NCBI GenBank assembly: GCA_029565735.1
Contig: JAKQNO010000105.1
Span: 1 to 64,000 of the forward strand
From: a bacterium
GTDB taxonomy: Bacteria > Oederibacteriota > PGYV01
DNA: 64,000 bases
Reading direction: 5' to 3'
The notes under the pieces were generated by a model. That model had not been told where the DNA came from and ran no database searches. It worked only from the letters and a program-made list of their open reading frames with translations. Shown in pieces: positions 8,686 through 18,453 of the stretch. Within the stretch, counting starts at the first letter, position 1. The number at the start of each line of letters is the position of its first letter. Made by a program: the position numbers and the translations under genes.

Positions 8686-11085
8686 TCACCTTTTCTTGCC
8701 GGTTTTCTTCTTTTTTATGGCAATGCCCGCGCTTTTTGATTCAAGCGCAAGTTTTATGACTTCGTCCATTGTTTTTACAAAGTGAAATTTAAGCCCTTCT
8801 TTCACGTATGCCGGCAGCTCGTCATAATCTTTTCTGTTATAATCCGGCACCACAACTTCTTTCACGCCGTTTCTTAAGGCCGCAAGGGTCTTTTCTTTAA
8901 GGCCGCCTATCGGCAGCACCCTTCCCCTTAACGTTATTTCGCCTGTCATTGCAAGGTCCTGTTTTACCGGCCTTCCCGTAAACGCGGAAATTAAAGCCGT
9001 GGCCATGGTAATACCGGCTGACGGGCCGTCTTTCGGTATGGCGCCTTCAGGCACGTGAATGTGAATGTCTGATTTTCCGAATACCTCTTCCTTTATGCCA
9101 AGATGGCCCGCGCGTGACCTGGTAAAACTTAACGCCGCCTGCGCGGATTCTTTCATTACATCGCCAAGCTTTCCTGTCAGCATAAGCCCGCCCTTGCCTT
9201 TTACCACGCTTACTTCAATCACAAGCACGTCGCCGCCGAATTCCGTCCACGCAAGGCCGGTTGAAATACCCGTTCCGTTGACGTTTTTTGTGGGCACATC
9301 AAGAAACTTTGGCGCGCCAAGATATTTCTGTAAATTATCCTGGGCAACCGTTATTTTTTTAAATTTCTTCGGGTCAGAAACTTTTTCCTTTGCTATTTTT
9401 CTGCAGACAGTTTTTATTTCCCTTTCAAGGTTTCTTACGCCTGCTTCCCTTGTATGGTTAAGCACTATAAAATTAAGGCTCTCTTCCGTAAAATCCGCGT
9501 CTTTATCCGTAAGGCCGTGCTGCTTCATCTGTTTTGGGACAAGGTATTTTTGGGCGATTTTTGTTTTTTCCAGCGCTGTATAACTGTTTATTTCTATGAC
9601 TTCCATCCTGTCCTGAAGCGGCAGCGGTATTCCGTAAAGCGTGTTTGCCGTAGTTATAAACATTACGTCAGACAGGTCAAATTCTGTGTCCAGATAATGG
9701 TCCATAAAAGTATTGTTCTGCTCCGGGTCTAAAACTTCCAGCATTGCCGCAGCCGGGTCTCCCCTGAAATCAGAACTCATCTTATCTATTTCATCAAGCA
9801 GGAATACCGGATTTTTTGATTTGGCTTTTCTTATTGACTGTATTATGCGGCCCGGCATTGCGCCGATATATGTCCTTCTGTGTCCGCGGATTTCAGCTTC
9901 GTCGCGGACCCCGCCAAGCGATACGCGGACAAAGTTCCTTCCCTGCGCGCGCGCGATTGAACGGGCAAGCGACGTCTTTCCGACGCCGGGCGGCCCTACA
10001 AAACAGATAATGGGCTCGTGCACCGTGCCTTTTACGTTCTTTTTTACCGCAAGGTATTCAACAATCCTTTCCTTGGGTTTTTCAAGGCCGTAATGGTCCT
10101 CGTCTAAAATTTTCTGAACTTCTTTGATATCAAGTTTTTCTTTTGTTTTGGTTTTCCACGGAATACCTATAAGCCAGTCAAGGTATGTCCTTATCACGGT
10201 TGCCTCTGCGGACATAGGCATCATTTTTTCAAGCCTGTCCAGTTCCTTTAACGCCTTTTCTTCGGCGTCTTTGGGCATTCCCGCTTTTGCTATTTTTTCC
10301 TTTAACTCTTCTGTTTCGTTGTAGGAACTGTCGCCTTTCCCAAGCTCTTTCTGTATCGCTTTTAACTGCTCTGACAGGTAATATTCGCGCTGGCTTTTTT
10401 CAAGCTGGCTTTTTACCTTGCCCTGAATCTTTTTTTCTATCTCAAGAATTTCATTTTCCCTTTTCAGGATAACGGACAGCTTATGAAGCCTTTCAGCCGG
10501 GTCAAGGGTGTTTAACACATCCTGCTTTTCCTCGTGCTTTAAGGCGATGTGCGCTGACATGACATCCGCAAGCCTTCCCGGGCTTTCTATATCCGCGACC
10601 GACATTATGGTTTCCGGCGGAATTTTTTTGTTCATCTTAACGTGCTTCTGGAATTCTTCCAGCGTCAGGCGCATAAGCGCCTCTATTTCCTTGTTAACAG
10701 TGTTGTTTTCGGGAAGCTCTTCTATTTCAACTTCAAAGAACGGCTCATCCATCGTGTACTTTTTTATTCTTACCCTTGAAAGCCCTTCCACAAGCACCCT
10801 TATGGCGCCGTCCGGAAGTTTTAAAATCTGAAGTATTTCAGAGAGTGTCCCTGTTTCGTAAATATCATCCTTGCCCGGGTCGTCCGTGCGCGCGTCTTTC
10901 TGCGCCACAAGAAGAATTATCCTGTCTTTTTCCATGGCAGATTCAAGGGCTTTGATGGATTTTTCCCTGCCCACAAAAAGCGGAATTACCATATTCGGAA
11001 ATATTACAAGGTCCCTTAAAGCCAGAAGCGGAACTTTTTTGTCTTTTATCGGTTCGCCGGCTGTCGTTTCGTCATTGTCTGCCAT
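8686..11085 (-). CDS. lon: ATP-dependent Lon protease
   Basis: Cytoplasmic AAA+ serine protease that degrades damaged and regulatory proteins. In order, the 799 residues show the N-terminal LON substrate domain ([24 protein letters not shown]), a coiled middle segment, the AAA+ module with Walker [10 protein letters not shown] (about 355) and Walker [10 protein letters not shown], and the protease domain. The protease domain has the catalytic Ser in PKDGPSAG (about 680) and the Lys in GGLKEK (about 722). The length is normal for bacterial LonA. It follows clpX by 13 nt with a strong GGGGAGAG site, giving a tig-clpP-clpX-lon order common in bacteria. Here the operon runs straight on into glycosyltransferases. 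Confidence 0.98.
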   Translation of the reverse strand: MADNDETTAGEPIKDKKVPLLALRDLVIFPNMVIPLFVGREKSIKALESAMEKDRIILLVAQKDARTDDPGKDDIYETGTLSEILQILKLPDGAIRVLVEGLSRVRIKKYTMDEPFFEVEIEELPENNTVNKEIEALMRLTLEEFQKHVKMNKKIPPETIMSVADIESPGRLADVMSAHIALKHEEKQDVLNTLDPAERLHKLSVILKRENEILEIEKKIQGKVKSQLEKSQREYYLSEQLKAIQKELGKGDSSYNETEELKEKIAKAGMPKDAEEKALKELDRLEKMMPMSAEATVIRTYLDWLIGIPWKTKTKEKLDIKEVQKILDEDHYGLEKPKERIVEYLAVKKNVKGTVHEPIICFVGPPGVGKTSLARSIARAQGRNFVRVSLGGVRDEAEIRGHRRTYIGAMPGRIIQSIRKAKSKNPVFLLDEIDKMSSDFRGDPAAAMLEVLDPEQNNTFMDHYLDTEFDLSDVMFITTANTLYGIPLPLQDRMEVIEINSYTALEKTKIAQKYLVPKQMKQHGLTDKDADFTEESLNFIVLNHTREAGVRNLEREIKTVCRKIAKEKVSDPKKFKKITVAQDNLQKYLGAPKFLDVPTKNVNGTGISTGLAWTEFGGDVLVIEVSVVKGKGGLMLTGKLGDVMKESAQAALSFTRSRAGHLGIKEEVFGKSDIHIHVPEGAIPKDGPSAGITMATALISAFTGRPVKQDLAMTGEITLRGRVLPIGGLKEKTLAALRNGVKEVVVPDYNRKDYDELPAYVKEGLKFHFVKTMDEVIKLALESKSAGIAIKKKKTGKKR

Positions 11086-11098
11086 ATTTATCTCTCCC

Positions 11099-12310
11099 CT
11101 ATGCTGTTTTTTCCCTTACTATCGCGTCCAGCCTGTCTTTTTCCCCTGTTACTATATCCCCGTCAATTACAACTTTTTTTACATCCTTCATGGAAGGCAC
11201 TTCGTACATTATGTCCATCATGATGTTTTCTATGATGGAGCGCAGCCCCCTTGCGCCTATTTCCTTTTTTATTGTTTCTTCAGCCACGGCTTCGGCGGCT
11301 TCATCCGTGAATACAAATTTAACGCCTTCAAGCTTAAGCATTTTTTCGTACTGGGAAATTATGGAATTTTTAGGCTCCTTTAAAACCCTGACAAGGTCCT
11401 CTTTGGTAAGCTCCGACAGCGCCGCCACCACAGGCACCCTTCCTATAAATTCAGGAATGATTCCAAATTTGATAAGGTCCGCAGGAAGAACCTGCGAAAG
11501 CGCGCCGTATTTTGTAACATCGTGCTTTTCCGCGCCGTCCCTGCCGTACCCGTAACTTTTTTTGTTTATTCTTTTTCTGATGATTGAATCCAGCCCGACA
11601 AAAGCGCCGCCGCATATAAAAAGGATATTCTTTGTGTTTATCTTAAGAAATTCCTGGTGCGGGTGCTTGCGCCCGCCTTTGGGCGGCACATTGGCAACTG
11701 TGCCTTCAATAATTTTTAAAAGGGCCTGCTGCACGCCTTCCCCTGAAACGTCGCGCGTTACGGAAAGGTTTTCCGCCTTTTTTGCTATTTTGTCTATTTC
11801 ATCTATGTACACAATCCCGCGTTCGGCTTCCGCTATGTTAAAATCCGCGTTTTCTATAAGCCTTAACAGGATATTTTCCACGTCCTCGCCCACGTAGCCG
11901 GCTTCGGTTAAAGTTGTGGCATCGGCAATTGCAAATGGCACGTGAAGAATTCGCGCCAGCGTTTCGGCCAGCAGCGTCTTTCCGGAACCGGTGGGGCCTG
12001 CCATTAAAATATTGCTTTTCTGCAGCTCCGCGCCTTCGCCGCCGCCTTTATAAATCCTGTTGTAATGGTTATAAACCGCGACAGCAAGGATTTTTTTCGC
12101 CCTGTCCTGTGAAATTACGTATTCATCAAGTTTTGCTTTTATCTCTTTGGGCGACGGCAGTGAAGCCGGGGCTTTCTTGCCCGCCGAAGCGCTTTGTTCA
12201 AATATCTGATTAAGCCGGGCCGAACACTCCCTGCACAGCACGGCATCGCCGCCGGCAACCATTTTACCGCACTCTTTTTCGGTCCTTCCGCAGAACGAAC
12301 ACGTTATCAT
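11099..12310 (-). CDS. clpX: ATP-dependent Clp protease ATP-binding subunit ClpX
   Basis: AAA+ unfoldase that recognises tagged substrates and threads them into ClpP. The N-terminal zinc-binding domain has Cys at 4, 7, 26 and 29 (CSFC ... CREC). Walker A is GPTGSGKT (about 107-114), followed by the IGF-loop/pore region and sensor motifs ([21 protein letters not shown]). The length of 403 aa is normal. It begins 14 nt upstream of the clpP end in genomic coordinates and follows clpP in transcription. The start has GGCGGG 7 nt upstream. Confidence 0.98.
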   Translation of the reverse strand: MITCSFCGRTEKECGKMVAGGDAVLCRECSARLNQIFEQSASAGKKAPASLPSPKEIKAKLDEYVISQDRAKKILAVAVYNHYNRIYKGGGEGAELQKSNILMAGPTGSGKTLLAETLARILHVPFAIADATTLTEAGYVGEDVENILLRLIENADFNIAEAERGIVYIDEIDKIAKKAENLSVTRDVSGEGVQQALLKIIEGTVANVPPKGGRKHPHQEFLKINTKNILFICGGAFVGLDSIIRKRINKKSYGYGRDGAEKHDVTKYGALSQVLPADLIKFGIIPEFIGRVPVVAALSELTKEDLVRVLKEPKNSIISQYEKMLKLEGVKFVFTDEAAEAVAEETIKKEIGARGLRSIIENIMMDIMYEVPSMKDVKKVVIDGDIVTGEKDRLDAIVREKTA

Positions 12311-12324
12311 TATTTACCCGCCTT

Positions 12325-12912
12325 TTATACTGTCTTTCTTTCCATTACTTCATCCACAAGCCCGTATTCTTTTGCTTCCTGCGCGCTCATGTAATAATCC
12401 CTGTCAGTGTCTTTTTCTATTTTGCTTAGCTTCTGGCCCGTGTGTTTTGCCAGAATCTCGCTTAATCTCTTTTTGGTCTTTAATATTTCCTTGGCGTGAA
12501 TTTCTATTTCAGACGCCTGGCCCTGAACCCCGCCAAGCGGCTGATGAATAAGCACGCGCGCGTTGGGAAGGGCATAGCGTTTGCCTGTCGCCCCCGCCGT
12601 TAAAAGCACGGCGCCCATGCTTGCCGCCTGGCCCACGCATATCGTGGAAACCGGCGATTTTATAAACTGCATGGTGTCATAAATGGCAAGGCCGGCTGTC
12701 ACCACGCCGCCCGGGCTGTTTATGTACAGCGAAATATCTTTTTTGCTGTCTTCGCCTTCCAGAAAAAGCAGCTGCGCGATGATAAGGTTTGCAACATCGT
12801 CGTCAATGGGCGTGCCAAGGAAAATAATCCTTTCCTTTAACAGCCTTGAATAAATATCAAACGCGCGTTCCCCCCTGTCGCTCTGTTCCACTACCATAGG
12901 TATCAGGCTCAT
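12325..12912 (-). CDS. clpP: ATP-dependent Clp protease proteolytic subunit ClpP
   Basis: Serine peptidase that forms the barrel of the ClpXP protease. I start it at [10 protein letters not shown] (195 aa), which matches the family N-terminus and has a GGGGGCGG site upstream. Earlier in-frame ATGs at 12942 and 12978 have no clear ribosome site and would add non-family residues overlapping tig. Catalytic Ser98 ([11 protein letters not shown]), His123 (IHQPLGG) and Asp172 (DTDRD) are present. The neighbours tig, clpX and lon support the assignment. Confidence 0.97.
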   Translation of the reverse strand: MSLIPMVVEQSDRGERAFDIYSRLLKERIIFLGTPIDDDVANLIIAQLLFLEGEDSKKDISLYINSPGGVVTAGLAIYDTMQFIKSPVSTICVGQAASMGAVLLTAGATGKRYALPNARVLIHQPLGGVQGQASEIEIHAKEILKTKKRLSEILAKHTGQKLSKIEKDTDRDYYMSAQEAKEYGLVDEVMERKTV

Positions 12913-12943
12913 TATTTCCGCCCCCTTTTTTGCCGGCGCCATG

Positions 12944-14227
12944 TTATTTCGCGCCTGAAATTTCAAACATTTTATCAAGTACTTTGTCTTCCGTAAGTTT
13001 TGCCCTTAAAGCGTCCCAGTTATCCTGCGCCTTTGCCTGCTTTATCATAGCTTCAGGATCCTGTTTGATGTCAGCGGCAATTTTTCTTATTTCGGTTTCC
13101 ACGTCCGCGTCTGTTATCTCTATTTTTTCCTTCTCCGCTATCTTCTGCAGGATGTACATAACCCTTATATTTTCTTCAGCCTGTTTCCTGTTGCGGCTCC
13201 TTAATTCTTCCTTTGAAAGCCCCATCTTTTCAATGGATATGCCCTGCTGTTTCATCGCGTTTTCATAGCGCGACAGGATATTGTCAAGTTCCTGCTGCAC
13301 AAGGCCTTCGGGCACTTCAAACTGATTCTGGTCCGCAAGCTTTTTTAATACTTCAGCGGTATTGTGCTGGCGCACTTCGGACTGAGCGCGTTTTTCAAGT
13401 TCTTCCTTAAGCGCTTTTTTCAGTTCATCGGCGCTCTGCATGCCGGCCATATTTTTCGCGAATTCATCGTTAAATTCCGGAAGTTCCAGAACCTTAATCG
13501 CGTTAACCTTAACTTTGAATTCCGCGCTTTTTCCCGCGTACCTTTTGTTGAAATAATCCGCCGGGAATACAAAAGCGATGTCTTTTTCCTGTCCAAGTTT
13601 CATCCCTTTAATGCCGTCTTCAAGTTCCTTTAAAAAACCGCCGGCGCCTATCTGAATAAGCTGGGAATCGGTCGTAAGCGAAGCGTCCGCCTTATTGTCA
13701 ACAAACGCGGACATTGAAACTTCTGCAAAGTCGCCCTCTTCAACCTTTTCTTTTTCAACCTGTTTTAAAGTACCGCGGTACTGCCTGATGCGTTTAATTT
13801 CCTTTTCAACGTCTTCTTCTTTCACGCCGTTGAATTTTTTAACGTCAATTTTCAGTTTGCCGTAATCTGCAAGTTCAAATTCAGGGTTGACTTCAACGAT
13901 AATTTTGAATTCCACTTCGTCTTTTTCCGGCGTTGTGTATTTAACGTCGGAAAGCGCGGGATAAGTGACCACGTGAAGCTTAAGCTCTTTCATCACGTTC
14001 TGGTAAGCGGAAGGCACAACTTCTTTTATTACCTCTTCATGAATGCTGTCAAGGTAGCGCGACTTTATCATGTGTTCCGGCGCTTTTCCCTTCCTGAAAC
14101 CTTCTATTGAAGCGTTCTGTTTAAAGTTATTAAAAATCTTGTCATACGTCTCTTTAACCGCGTTTTTATCCACATTTACTTCAATTACCTTCTTGCATTT
14201 ACTTTCATCTTTTACTTTCCATTCCAT
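12944..14227 (-). CDS. tig: trigger factor
   Basis: Ribosome-associated chaperone and peptidyl-prolyl isomerase. The N-terminal ribosome-binding domain contains the signature GFRKGKAP (about 43-50). It is followed by an FKBP-like domain (EGDFAEVSM ... [15 protein letters not shown]) and a long helical C-terminal domain. I place the start at [10 protein letters not shown] (427 aa) because GGAGG lies 9 nt upstream. The longer frame to 14293 would run through two of the intergenic hairpins. It is the first gene of the tig-clpP-clpX-lon operon. No promoter is clear, although TTGGCG and GATAAT boxes 18 nt apart lie within the hairpin ladder. Confidence 0.96.
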   Translation of the reverse strand: MEWKVKDESKCKKVIEVNVDKNAVKETYDKIFNNFKQNASIEGFRKGKAPEHMIKSRYLDSIHEEVIKEVVPSAYQNVMKELKLHVVTYPALSDVKYTTPEKDEVEFKIIVEVNPEFELADYGKLKIDVKKFNGVKEEDVEKEIKRIRQYRGTLKQVEKEKVEEGDFAEVSMSAFVDNKADASLTTDSQLIQIGAGGFLKELEDGIKGMKLGQEKDIAFVFPADYFNKRYAGKSAEFKVKVNAIKVLELPEFNDEFAKNMAGMQSADELKKALKEELEKRAQSEVRQHNTAEVLKKLADQNQFEVPEGLVQQELDNILSRYENAMKQQGISIEKMGLSKEELRSRNRKQAEENIRVMYILQKIAEKEKIEITDADVETEIRKIAADIKQDPEAMIKQAKAQDNWDALRAKLTEDKVLDKMFEISGAK

Positions 14228-14249
14228 TACGTATTTCCTCCTTGTTATT

Positions 14250-14568
14250 AGAAACAATGTGATTGTTTCTGAATATTTTCTGTTTGAGACCATTATCTCA
14301 AATAGAAAATATTCACGCCAAGCGCAACGCGTCAGCGTGAAGCGGGCGATTCCACTTGATATTTACCTGCGGAACATTCACCGCAGGTAAATATCAAGTG
14401 TACAAAGCTTAACGCAAAGCGTTAAGCGCGTACTTCATACTGCTTTCTTCTTTGCGGAGTATTAACCGCAAAATACACTATAAGGAAGCACGCGCTCAAT
14501 GCTTCGCATTTCGCTCTGTGCAAAAATACTTTCTTTGCGGAATACGATCCGCAAAGAAAGTATTTTTG
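14250..14568. repeat. ladder of eight consecutive hairpins
   Basis: The gap between tRNA-Leu and tig is almost entirely inverted repeats. H1 14250-14270 (9 bp, 3-nt loop). H2 14271-14314 (19 bp with one G-T pair, 6-nt loop). H3 14312-14341 (7 bp). H4 14353-14400 (20 bp perfect, 8-nt loop). H5 14407-14427 (9 bp perfect, GCTTAACGC). H6 14451-14472 (7 bp). H7 14485-14505 (6 bp). H8 14521-14568 (21 bp perfect, 6-nt loop). The stems are unrelated in sequence, and most have no T-run on either strand, so they are not simple terminators. H8 ends within the encoded CCA end of tRNA-Leu. Confidence 0.9.
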
Positions 14569-14648
14569 GTGCGAGGAGAGGGACTTGAACCCACACCCAA
14601 AGGACCAGATCCTAAGTCTGGCGCGTCTGCCAATTCCGCCATCCTCGC
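14567..14648 (-). tRNA. tRNA-Leu (UAG)
   Basis: Cloverleaf on the minus strand: acceptor GCGAGGA pairs with TCCTCGC, the anticodon arm is CCAGA-CTTAGGA-TCTGG with anticodon TAG, there is a class II variable arm, and the T-loop is GGTTCAAGTCC. CCA is encoded (14567-14569). It reads CUA and, by wobble, other CUN leucine codons. Confidence 0.95.
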
Positions 14649-14679
14649 ATTTTAACCAAAAAATACAATATTCCGAATA

Positions 14680-15819
14680 CTACCGGAACTTTAATTTTAC
14701 TATATTTTTACCCGAATTCCAAACGGTAATATTGCCGTTTTCGGCATTTTTCCCCTCAAGATAAAGGGCCAAAACACTGCCGGAATTTCGGCATTTTACC
14801 GTATAAACCGCCTTTTTCCCGTAAAATACCTTTTCTTCGGCCGATATAACGCCCGGCGCGTTTAATATTAACTCTTTTACAGCCGCAATCTTTGCTTCTT
14901 CGCCAAAATCCCCTTCTATTATTACGGTTTTTCCCTCTTCCATGTATTTCTTAACCCGGCCCTGGGCGGCGTTTATAATGTCATTAACAGCCGCTATATA
15001 CGCCTTTATAAAAATCCTGTCCGATATTTCCGCGTTTCGCGCGCACTCTTTGATATCCAGAATTTTCACTATATTGCCGCCGGAATCCTTAACAGTGCCT
15101 GTTATCGCCACGCAGCTGCCTTCAGCGCTGATATTTAAAGCTGCCGTTAACTCATCCGCGCTTTCATCATATTCAACTGAATATTCCGCGGAAAGCCCGG
15201 CTTTTATAACTTCTAACGCTTTAGCCGGCAGCTCGCCCTGCCCGGATACGGTTACCGACAAAGACACCCTGTCCTGGGAAAAATTAAGAATGTCAAAAAA
15301 ATCACTTTCAACATCTTTGTTAATTTCAGGCGGCTGCGGTTTTAGGTTTTCCATCTGTTTCTGCCTTCCATAATAAATGCCCGCACCGTAATAAAGCCTG
15401 CCCTGATTGTTGTCCGCGTCAGCCATAAACACCGCTTCCCCTGTTTCGTATACAAGGTCCCCGGCGTTTATTTCAAGCCTTGCCCCCGGCACATAACCGG
15501 TATTAAAATAACACCTGCCTTTTTTTACTTCCATGGCAGTGTAGCTGCTTTTTGATGCATAAGAACCTTTTCTGTATTTCACTTCGCTTCCCGCCGCGCA
15601 CCTTACACATCCGCCGTTCTTTATGTATATTGCAAATGCGGAAGCGTCGGAATAAATCCTGTCGCCCGCGCCCGCGGAATACGATACTCGCGTATTTACA
15701 AACGCCTCTTCCGCGCCGTTAAAAACTCCCGGCCCGTAGGGTATAAGCATACCCTCTTTGGCGGCAAAAACAGAAACTGCCGCGGATAAAATAAAAACAG
15801 CAAGAATAATTTTTTTCAT
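14680..15819 (-). CDS. exported FecR-like domain protein of unknown function
   Basis: A signal peptide (MKKIILAVFILSAAVSVFAA) leads into a FecR-type segment (about residues 45-150). It has the usual pattern of a graded oligo-beta region: KNGGCVRCAAGSEVKY, AMEVKKGRCYFNTG, then RLEINAGDLVYETGEA. The remaining 230 residues have beta-rich repeats with no family I recognise, including a helix DIINAAQGRVKKYMEEG. Of two adjacent ATGs I chose the second (379 aa) because GGAGG is only 2 nt from the first. It is 24 nt downstream of a CHASE2 cyclase. FecR-domain proteins next to CHASE2 proteins are a recurrent bacterial arrangement, which suggests an envelope-sensing pair. Confidence 0.7.
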   Translation of the reverse strand: MKKIILAVFILSAAVSVFAAKEGMLIPYGPGVFNGAEEAFVNTRVSYSAGAGDRIYSDASAFAIYIKNGGCVRCAAGSEVKYRKGSYASKSSYTAMEVKKGRCYFNTGYVPGARLEINAGDLVYETGEAVFMADADNNQGRLYYGAGIYYGRQKQMENLKPQPPEINKDVESDFFDILNFSQDRVSLSVTVSGQGELPAKALEVIKAGLSAEYSVEYDESADELTAALNISAEGSCVAITGTVKDSGGNIVKILDIKECARNAEISDRIFIKAYIAAVNDIINAAQGRVKKYMEEGKTVIIEGDFGEEAKIAAVKELILNAPGVISAEEKVFYGKKAVYTVKCRNSGSVLALYLEGKNAENGNITVWNSGKNIVKLKFR

Positions 15820-15843
15820 CATTTCCTCCGGTATTTCTTTTAT

Positions 15844-17691
15844 TTACAGAACTTCAAGGACTTCATAGACGGCAAGGCGTTCTTCCTTGCCTTTTATCTT
15901 TATGTCCGTGTACCTTTTAGCTTTTATCCTGTCTTTTACAAGCGCGTAAGTATCCTCGCTTATCAGGAAAGAAGTGGAAAGTTCTTTGTTAAGACTTTCA
16001 AGCCTTGACGCAAGGTTAACGGTATCCCCAATGACTGTATATTCCATCCTTCTTAACGACCCCATGTTTCCCGCAACCACTTTTCCGCTGTTGACGCCTA
16101 TGCCTATTTTAAGGCTGCTTTTTCCTTCTTCTGCCCATTTAACATTAAGTTCATCAAGTTTTTTCTGCATCATCCAGCCGGTTTTTACCGCTTTAATGGC
16201 GTGGTCCTTGTCATACAGGGGGGAGCCAAAAACAGCCATAACCGCGTCGCCTATGAATTTATCCAGCGTGCCGCCGTTTTCAAATACAATATCCGTCATC
16301 GCTGTTAAGTATTCATTAAGCACGCCAAGCACATCTTCGGGATTCATCTTTTCGGACATCGCCGTAAATCCGCGGATATCCGAAAAAAGCACGGACACTT
16401 CTTTTACTTCCCCGCCAAGCTTTATTTCCTGCTTTTTAAGTATTTCATCCACAAGCGGTTTGGAAACGTATCTTGAAAAAATACTTTTAAGTTTGCGGTT
16501 TTCCTTTTCTTCAACCGCGACCTTATAAACGCTTATGCTGGAATAACACAAAACCATAGTAAACAACGGGTTCACAAGGTCAATTATGTAATTGTGCGCG
16601 TCAAACAGGTATCGTGAAAGGAATATAAATGCTATGACCTCCACAAACACCACTATAAGCCCGCGCAGGGTTTTTATGCTGAATATCAAAAAGCTTGTGA
16701 AAATGCCTATTGCCAGAAGCAAACCAAGGCTGCTTAAGGAATCCATGCGCTTCATCATTGAATTGTTGTAAAGCGTGTTAATCACGTTGGCGTGTATTTC
16801 CACACCCGGCATTGAATAACCTGATTCGGAAAACGGAGTTGAAAATACATCGTGAAGTATGTCCGCGGTGGAACCCACAAGCACAATCTTGTCTTTAAAC
16901 ATATTCTTCTTAATATCTTTGCCGTAATACGCCTGATAAAACGGCACAGTGGTAAAAGTGCCTGCCGGGCCGGCGTAATTTATTATTATCTGGTTGGGGG
17001 AAAGTATGTCGCCCCATTTAATCATATTTTCCTTTTCCATTATTTCAAGTTTTTCCCTGCGCAGCCCTTTATAAAGGCCAAGGGCTTCCATTGAAAGCGA
17101 GAGGTATTTTTGTTTATTTTCGGTTTCAACCTTGACAAGGTGGCTGTGCCTTATGCTTGAATCCCTGTCAAAAGGATGGTGGACAATTCCTGAAGCGTAC
17201 GCGGCTTCGTTAAGCTGCGGTATGGGAAAGACCTTTGTTGTTTTTGGCCCTATCTTTGTCTCTTCATATATTATAGCCATACCAAGAACCACATTGCCGG
17301 CCTTTTCCACGGCTTTGGCAAATTCGGCGTCCTCTTTGGGATTTCTTGCCGTGGGTTCGGAATACACCACGTCGAACGCTATTGCTTTGGCGCCCCATGA
17401 TTTTAAATTGGAAATTAACTGCGCGTAAAAATTCCTTGGCCACACCCATCTTTCAGGCATTTCGGAAAACGACGCGTCATCTATGGCGACAATAACAACC
17501 GGAGCCGTGGGCGCGATAACGCCGCGTTCCTTAAAGCGCCAGTCTATTGATTTGTTTTCAAGGCCTTCAAAAAAACCGGTCCTTGTTATGGAAACGGACA
17601 GTATTGTAGCCAGAAGGCCTATCAATATGACCGCCCGCCTGTGAAATGTCTGCTTTTTTTCTTTTTTTACGGCTTTTGTCTCTTTTTTCAT
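15844..17691 (-). CDS. CHASE2 sensor adenylate/guanylate cyclase (class III)
   Basis: Membrane signalling enzyme of 615 aa. An N-terminal membrane helix (about 25-40) is followed by an extracytoplasmic CHASE2 domain (about 45-320; VVIVAIDDASFSEMPERWVWPR, AIAFDVVYSEP, FKDKIVLVGSTA, GVEIHANVINTL). Three clustered membrane helices follow (about 330-395), then a class III nucleotide cyclase domain (about 430-610). The metal aspartates are in LFSDIRGF and FIGDAVMAVFG, and the transition-state Asn/Arg in NLASRLE. Lys in LDKFIGD favours ATP over GTP as substrate, by family knowledge. The product would be cAMP. A TATAAT box begins only 10 nt before the ATG, so the leader is extremely short. Confidence 0.93.
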   Translation of the reverse strand: MKKETKAVKKEKKQTFHRRAVILIGLLATILSVSITRTGFFEGLENKSIDWRFKERGVIAPTAPVVIVAIDDASFSEMPERWVWPRNFYAQLISNLKSWGAKAIAFDVVYSEPTARNPKEDAEFAKAVEKAGNVVLGMAIIYEETKIGPKTTKVFPIPQLNEAAYASGIVHHPFDRDSSIRHSHLVKVETENKQKYLSLSMEALGLYKGLRREKLEIMEKENMIKWGDILSPNQIIINYAGPAGTFTTVPFYQAYYGKDIKKNMFKDKIVLVGSTADILHDVFSTPFSESGYSMPGVEIHANVINTLYNNSMMKRMDSLSSLGLLLAIGIFTSFLIFSIKTLRGLIVVFVEVIAFIFLSRYLFDAHNYIIDLVNPLFTMVLCYSSISVYKVAVEEKENRKLKSIFSRYVSKPLVDEILKKQEIKLGGEVKEVSVLFSDIRGFTAMSEKMNPEDVLGVLNEYLTAMTDIVFENGGTLDKFIGDAVMAVFGSPLYDKDHAIKAVKTGWMMQKKLDELNVKWAEEGKSSLKIGIGVNSGKVVAGNMGSLRRMEYTVIGDTVNLASRLESLNKELSTSFLISEDTYALVKDRIKAKRYTDIKIKGKEERLAVYEVLEVL

Positions 17692-17701
17692 AATTATCCA
17701 T

Positions 17702-17730
17702 ATTATATATGTATTTAATGCGTTTGTCTA
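17702..17730 (-). promoter_or_regulatory. sigma70-like promoter of the CHASE2 cyclase
   Basis: Minus strand: TAGACA (17725-17730), a 17-nt spacer and TATAAT (17702-17707). The predicted start of transcription lies about 3-4 nt before the ATG, giving a nearly leaderless mRNA. A GGAT sequence between the -10 box and the ATG would be cut off or barely included. Confidence 0.65.
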
Positions 17731-17775
17731 TATGGGGAAATTGGTTGCCAAATTTACCTGACGACGCAAAAACAC

Positions 17776-17804
17776 TTGAAATACAACCCTTATTTTGGTA
17801 TAAA
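17776..17804 (+). promoter_or_regulatory. promoter of the tRNA-His/tRNA-Lys pair
   Basis: TTGAAA (17776-17781), a 17-nt spacer and TATAAA (17799-17804), about 40 nt before tRNA-His. It is diverged from the cyclase promoter. Confidence 0.65.
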
Positions 17805-17843
17805 CAATATACTTTGTTTTTGCGGTCTTTTATTTGGTAATGT

Positions 17844-17921
17844 GGCGAGTGTAGCTCAGTTGGTTAGAGCACCAGGATGTGGCCCTGGGGGTCGCGGGTT
17901 CGAATCCCGTCACCCGCCCCA
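17844..17921 (+). tRNA. tRNA-His (GUG)
   Basis: Anticodon arm CCAGG-ATGTGGC-CCTGG with anticodon GTG. The extra G(-1) at 17844 faces discriminator C73, the histidine identity pair. CCA is encoded. The acceptor stem GCGAGTG/CACCCGC contains an A4-C69 mismatch. Confidence 0.95.
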
Positions 17922-17985
17922 AAATTATAATAAGGTTTACAACGCATACAAATTATTGTAGTATTAACCCTGCTTTTAATGCTGT

Positions 17986-18061
17986 GGGCAATTAGCTCAG
18001 TTGGTAGAGCAGCTGACTCTTAATCAGTTGGTCCGGGGTTCGAATCCCCGATTGCCCACCA
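17986..18061 (+). tRNA. tRNA-Lys (CUU)
   Basis: Acceptor GGGCAAT/ATTGCCC, anticodon arm GCTGA-CTCTTAA-TCAGT with anticodon CTT, T-arm CGGGGTTCGAATCCCCG, encoded CCA. It reads AAG. It lies 64 nt after tRNA-His and is probably cotranscribed. Confidence 0.96.
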
Positions 18062-18083
18062 TTATTTTTCCTGCAACTAATCC

Positions 18084-18428
18084 TTATTTTTTTACCCTCT
18101 CCCTTATTTTATCCCCAAGCACGTACCAGCGCTGGGTTGTGTTTTCCAGAAAAAAATAATGCGCCACATACGGGACAAGCAGTACCAGAAGCAGAAATAT
18201 CGCCGCGAACAGCCAAATATCAGGTCTAAAAGACGCGACGCCCACGCATACAAAAAGCGCTATTCCAAACGAAAGCGTGACCATAAGATGAATAAGCCGT
18301 TCGCGCTGAATCTGCGCGGTCTTTTCCGCGTGAATCTGCAGCATCCCCTGCCAGTCTGTATTATTGCCATTTAAAAGCGCTTCTTTTACTGCCGCTTCGT
18401 GCGCTTTAAAATATTTTGAAATATCCAT
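18084..18428 (-). CDS. small membrane protein of unknown function
   Basis: A 114-aa protein I do not recognise. The amphipathic N-terminal helix (KYFKAHEAAVKEALL ... QIHAEKTAQIQRERLIHL) is followed by two adjacent membrane helices (about 48-66 and 70-92) and a short basic tail. The start has a good GGAGGCGGG site. It stands alone between the tRNA pair and the divergent helicase gene, and the sequence gives no functional hint. Confidence 0.7.
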   Translation of the reverse strand: MDISKYFKAHEAAVKEALLNGNNTDWQGMLQIHAEKTAQIQRERLIHLMVTLSFGIALFVCVGVASFRPDIWLFAAIFLLLVLLVPYVAHYFFLENTTQRWYVLGDKIRERVKK

Positions 18429-18453
18429 TATCCCGCCTCCGCAAATTATATAT

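Noticed and set aside
9065-9583. Long open frames opposite lon, clpX, the glycosyltransferases and many other genes
   Set aside because: They are antisense shadows of strongly identified genes, with no motifs or ribosome sites.
14228-14293. N-terminal extension of trigger factor
   Set aside because: It crosses two hairpins and is not family-like; GGAGG marks the start at 14227.
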